Origin: Leptasterias polaris
Taxonomy: Eukaryota; Echinodermata; Asteroidea; Forcipulatida; Asteriidae
Direction: 5' to 3'
DNA length: 64,000 bases
Assembly: GCA_037783415.1 (NCBI GenBank)
Contig: JAZGTN010000073.1
Location: 4,154,001 to 4,218,000, forward strand
The translations under genes were made by a program, and so were the position numbers. This document shows positions 59,905 to 64,000 of this stretch, in pieces. How positions within the stretch are numbered: position 1 is the stretch's first letter; each line of letters begins with the position of its first letter. The notes under the pieces are model-generated. The model saw nothing but the letters and a program-made list of their open reading frames with translations. It was not told where the DNA came from and did not search any database.

Positions 59905-61420
59905 AATCCATTGGTGTTATGAACCCACTGTGACTTTGAACTTAGTGCTATTAAGAACCCATTGCTTCTATGTACCCAGTGTTGTTATGATCCCATTACT
60001 GTTATGAACCCATTGTGACTTTGAACTTAGTGCTATTATATACCCAGTGCTATTATGAACTTTGTGCTTTTATGAACCTAGTGGTGTTATGAACCCAGTG
60101 CTATTATGAACCCAGTGCTATTATGAACCCAGTGCTATTATGAATGTTTTGCTATTATGAACTCAGTGCTATTATGAATGTTTTGCTAAATTGAACTCAG
60201 TGCTATTATGAATGTTTTGCTATTATGAACTCAGTGCTATTATGAATGTTTTACTAAATTGAACTCAGTGCTATTATGAACTCAGTGCTATTATGAATGT
60301 TTTGCTAAATTGAACTCAGTGCTATTATGAACTCAGTGCTATTATGAATGTTTTGCTAAATTGAACTCAGTGCTATTATGAATGTTTTGCTATTATGAAC
60401 TCAGTGCTATTATGAATGTTTTGCTATTATGAACTCAGTGCTATTATGAATGTTTTACTAAATTGAACTCAGTGCTATTATGAACTCAGTGCTATTATGA
60501 ATGTTTTACTAAATTGAACTCAGTGCTATTATGAACTCATTGCTATTATGAATGTTTTGCTATTATGAACTCAGTGCTATTATGAATGTTTTGCTATTAT
60601 GAACTCAGTGCTATTATGAATGTTTTACTAAATTGAACTCAGTGCTATTATGAACTCAGTGCTATTATGAATGTTTTGCTATTATGAACTCAGTGCTATT
60701 ATGAATGTTTTGCTATTATGAACTCAGTGCTATTATGAATGTTTTACTAAATTGAACTCAGTGCTATTATGAACTCAGTGCTATTATGAATGTTTTGCTA
60801 TTATGAACTCAGTGCTATTATGAATGTTTTGCTATTATGAACTCAGTGCTATTATGAATGTTTTACTAAATTGAACTCAGTGCTATTATGAACTCAGTGC
60901 TATTATGAATGTTTTGCTATTATGAACTCAGTGCTATTATGAATGTTTTGCTATTATGAACTCAGTGCTATTATGAATGTTTTGCTATTATGAACTCAGT
61001 GCTATTATGAATGTTTTGCTATTATGAACTCAGTGCTATTATGAATGTTTTGCTATTATGAACTCAGTGCTATTATGAATGTTTTGCTATTATGAACTCA
61101 GTGCTATTATGAATGTTTTGCTATTATGAACTCAGTGCTATTATGAATGTTTTGCTATTATGAACTCAGTGCTATTATGAATGTTTTACTAAATTGAACT
61201 CAGTGCTATTATGAACTCATTGCTATTATGAACTCATTGCTATTATGAACCCGGTGTTATTATGAACCTGGTGCTATTATGAACTTGTTACTGTTATAAA
61301 CCCATTGCTATTATGAACTTGTTTCTGTTATGAACCCCATTGCTAATATGGACCCAGTGGTACTATGACCCCATTATTATTAAGAACCAAGTGCTATTAT
61401 GAACCCAATGCTATTATTTG
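59905..61420 (+). repeat. 1.5 kb satellite of 17-base monomers in intron 16
   Basis: The monomers CTATTATGAACTCAGTG and CTATTATGAATGTTTTG alternate as 34-base dimers. A variant (ACTAAATTGAACTCAGTG) appears at regular intervals, at 60627, 60746 and 60865, i.e. every 119 bases or seven monomers, and again at 61188. The edges use older, more varied monomers (GAACCCAGTG, GAACCCATTG). Confidence 0.95.
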
Positions 61421-61459
61421 CATGGAAATGATATTAAATTGTGTTTACTTCTATTCCAG

Positions 61460-61561
61460 ATTGTCCTCAGGTCATCTGCAAACAATCATACGAAGCTCAA
61501 GATCGAGATGAGCTCAGCCTCGATGTCTATGACAGAGTCGATATTGATAAGAAAATAGAAG
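61460..61561 (+). CDS. Rho GEF exon 17 (residues 1981-2014), SH3 first half
   Basis: The acceptor TTACTTCTATTCCAG ends at 61459 and the donor GAAG/GTAAGA begins at 61562. It encodes PQVICKQSYEAQDRDELSLD and VYDRVDIDKKIE, the SH3 RT-loop half. The usual ALYDY is reduced to QSYEA, while the acidic RDELSL run is kept. Confidence 0.94.
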
Positions 61562-62135
61562 GTAAGATTATTCTGTCCCCTCAAGACAAGAATATGAAAT
61601 CAATATGTGGCTACTAAAGGACGCCAGTTAAAATAGAATTATTTCAAAATGTCATTATTTAGTAGCGCACCAAGCTAATTCAATCCCAAGAACCATCTCT
61701 TCCCTCACAGGAGCCCATTTTACCCCTGGGTGAAGAGAAGCAATTATAGTCAAGTGTCTTGCTCAATGACACAAGTGTCATGATCGGGATCCGGATTGGC
61801 ATTAAAAAGCCATATCAAGATTTGACAAGGCATGATGTCTTAAAATCTTGTACCAATCAAAGTTGATATTTTTGAAGGCCCTAAACTTACAACTATGAGC
61901 CAAATTTCAATGAGACAATGTACACCTGTTTACACATTTATTTTACTTATAGTTTGTCTTGTTTTCATAATCTTTAGCTTTGAGGTTTTTTCCTTCTTTT
62001 GAATCTATTTATTACAAGTAGTGCCAATAACAGGATGAATACGAAACAATGTTCAGTTTTATATTTGTAAATTTACTGTGGTGATATTTTCATGAAATTA
62101 AACTAGATTGGAAATTGATTGTATTTTCCCCATAG

Positions 62136-62305
62136 GGTGGTACTATGGCACACGCGTTGGTGACAATGCAAAGGGCTGGTTCCCCGCCAGCTACACCCAA
62201 GAGATAGTAAACGATCATGTGTTGGCCCGTAACCTTAAACAACGGCACCGGCTGCTCTCGCTATGCGACCAACATCTACGACACGGAAAGAACATAAAGA
62301 AGTGA
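62136..62305 (+). CDS. Rho GEF exon 18 (residues 2015-2070), SH3 second half and stop
   Basis: The acceptor GTATTTTCCCCATAG ends at 62135 and the TGA stop is at 62303-62305. It encodes GWYYGTRVGDNAKGWFPASY, which has the ligand-binding Trp, the Pro and the last Tyr of SH3. The C-terminal tail HVLARNLKQRHRLLSL is characteristic of ephexins, followed by a basic end (GKNIKK). There is no PDZ-type C-terminus. Confidence 0.96.
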
Positions 62306-63950
62306 CACCGTGGCAACTAGAGGTCCTGCGAGAAACTCCTTGACCACCGGCTTCCTGCAGCTTACACCCACTGAATGGATAAGGCCACACACAAGGGTCA
62401 TGGTGTTTACTACAGGACGCCAGTTAAAAGTTCACTGTATGACAAACACAAGGAAAGACAATTTGATTGATGTCTTTTATGGTCACATGATCAACTGCAA
62501 GTCACATGACAAAACATTTCGACCCTGACTATCATACAAGAGTTGTGTAGAATAACTTTGAAATTAGACATTAAGATCGGAAATGTGTTTGCAAAATTAC
62601 TAACAAAAACCAATTTCCTGACCAAAACTGTGTGAATATCCTTAATTTTTGTGAATATTACAACTGTCATCTCTGAGACCCAATTTCATATAGCTGCTTA
62701 AGCAGGAAATGCTGCTTAAAAAAATAGCACAAAAGAGCAGGAAACCAGTCACAGACAGTACATGTGAAGTGGCAATTTAGCTGGTGACCTTTCTGGTAAG
62801 CATAATTTTGTTTGTGCTGAGCCAGTTTTTGTGCTTAAGCAGCTGTGCCCTAAATTGTATTATGCTGTTGGTGTATTGAAGTGTCATGGCTGAATCTTAA
62901 CAAAGTGCAAACAAAATGTGTAAACAAAATGTGTTTACTTGTTTTGAGATTTCAAAGGAAAAAAAGTGGAATATTTATTTTACAGACAAGTGCGTCGTAG
63001 TACATATAGGATACTTTTGACACTGGAGAGTTCGGTTTCACATTGGCATGCACTGCAGTATTAATATAAGTAAAAACTTTTAGGTTTTGTGCCCAAAGCC
63101 TCTCATATAAATATCAGTGTCACCCAAACAGCCTTAACAACTTCTTTAACATGTGTAGCTTTATTTTTCCATGTTTAACTCAATCTTGCAACATTAACCA
63201 GCCTTTTTTATCAGTGCAAACTCTGTATGTTTTGAAAGATGTTGTTTGTTTTTTGCATGGTTCTATGTGAAACATATGGCCTCTCCAGGGTGAACTCTTG
63301 GTGGCGCTCTTTATTGTTGCAAATCAGAGTCTTTCATTGAAGGAGATGCAACAACTTATAATTGGAAGCCATTTTCGGTCTGAAAAATCATGTGCGCACA
63401 CTGGGTGCCAGACTAGACTGCACATTGGGTTGTGCTGCATTTGGACCTAAAATGGCGTGCAGCAACCACCCGACCAAAGAAAACTGGGTTGCGTTTGCGC
63501 GGCTGTAGCCATTAACTGTTTTGGTCACTGACCAGTGATGAACCAACCGAAGCAGTTATTGTTTACGACCGCGAAAACGCACTCCTGGTCCCTGTTGCAA
63601 CTCTCTCAGTACACAGCTCTGTGGCAAATCATTCCAATCACAAATATGACCCTCTCATCTTTCCTTGGTAGTGTAACCAGAACAGCATACATGCGTGTCA
63701 TAGGAGCTTTCATACTCGTTTTATACCAAGACAAACCTTTGCAAGTATTCTTCTGTTATATATCTGTATATATGTAAACTATTTTTGCGATATTTAACCA
63801 GAGTATGAATTATTATTGCCTTGACAGATGAAAAAGTGTACCGCAGAGCTGTTAGTCGTAAAAACAATTTTGTTAAGAAGTAAAAGAGTGCAATGGGCAC
63901 TATTAGTGCATATATCTATTTATAATAAAACTACACTGTATTAAGTAAGG
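62306..63950 (+). other. 3' UTR of the Rho GEF gene
   Basis: About 1.6 kb follows the stop with no further exon-like sequence. A canonical AATAAA lies at 63924-63929, so cleavage is expected near 63,940-63,955. The UTR contains a copy of the inverted-repeat element found elsewhere in the window (62677-62860). The end is placed by the signal only. Confidence 0.6.
63924..63929 (+). terminator. Poly(A) signal AATAAA
   Basis: This is the first full AATAAA downstream of the stop codon that I found, lying in an AT-rich tail. The context TATAATAAAACTAC is followed by T-rich sequence. Confidence 0.55.
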
Positions 63951-64000
63951 AAGACTTATTTATAATTATTATTATCATCTCTGACCAAACGGAATTTAGA

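Larger units (their letters stand above)
32017..62305 (+). other. Gene model: ephexin-type Rho GEF (DH-PH-SH3), 18 coding exons
   Basis: Joining 32028-34833, 38440-38488, 41121-41244, 41458-42472, 51393-51465, 51765-51945, 52081-52147, 52546-53114, 53970-54139, 54606-54761, 55595-55721, 56194-56268, 57305-57400, 57844-58004, 58574-58765, 59677-59756, 61460-61561 and 62136-62305 gives 6,213 bases with no internal stop, i.e. 2,070 residues. Every junction has AG/GT borders and a matching phase. Order along the protein: disordered proline/serine-rich region 1 to about 1,600, DH about 1,622-1,815, PH about 1,837-1,975, SH3 about 1,981-2,040. A DH-PH followed by SH3, with a short basic NLKQR-type tail, is the ephexin subfamily hallmark. 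Such proteins load GTP on RhoA, Rac or Cdc42 at the membrane and are switched by tyrosine phosphorylation and by SH3-mediated autoinhibition. Which vertebrate member is the true orthologue cannot be settled by eye. The 2,070-residue length far exceeds most family members; only ARHGEF5 has a comparably long N-terminus. Confidence 0.93.

Overview
This is nuclear DNA from a metazoan. Genes have many exons with GT-AG introns, the spacer is AT-rich, and tRNA-derived SINEs and short inverted-repeat transposons are dense throughout. The recurrent tacatgta words, the (att)n-tailed SINE and the TTAA-flanked miniature elements look to me like an echinoderm, perhaps a sea star. That assignment is recognition by eye, not a database result.

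Layout. Positions 1-3,600 hold repeats and no gene I can support. A small minus-strand gene lies between 9,707 and 4,053. It has four coding exons with matching phases and encodes 103 residues of unknown function. A possible 5' exon or promoter lies near 12,300-12,470. Positions 12,500-20,970 are spacer with several fold-back and miniature transposons. From about 21 kb to 62.3 kb the plus strand carries one large gene. I resolve 18 coding exons whose phases all agree. From the ATG at 32,028 to the stop at 62,305 they encode 2,070 residues.

The large gene is a Dbl-family Rho guanine nucleotide exchange factor with the ephexin layout: long disordered N-terminal half, DH, PH, then a C-terminal SH3. 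The nearest vertebrate relatives by architecture are NGEF and ARHGEF5/15/16/19/26. The N-terminal 1,600 residues are unusual. They carry proline-rich SH3-type sites, a 111-residue segment duplicated almost perfectly, and many tyrosines in SH2-type contexts, including four YxxP motifs at an exact 11-residue spacing. Several possible upstream first exons splice in frame to exon 1, and one would begin with an N-myristoylation-type signal.

The introns hold much of the repeat content: a 1.5 kb satellite built from 17-base monomers, a 37-base minisatellite that runs into a splice acceptor, a perfect 251-base tandem duplication, a decayed non-LTR retrotransposon end, and several families of TTAA-flanked miniature transposons. 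The 3' UTR runs from 62,306 to a likely poly(A) signal at 63,924. The window therefore appears to contain all the coding sequence of both genes, with their 5' ends less certain.
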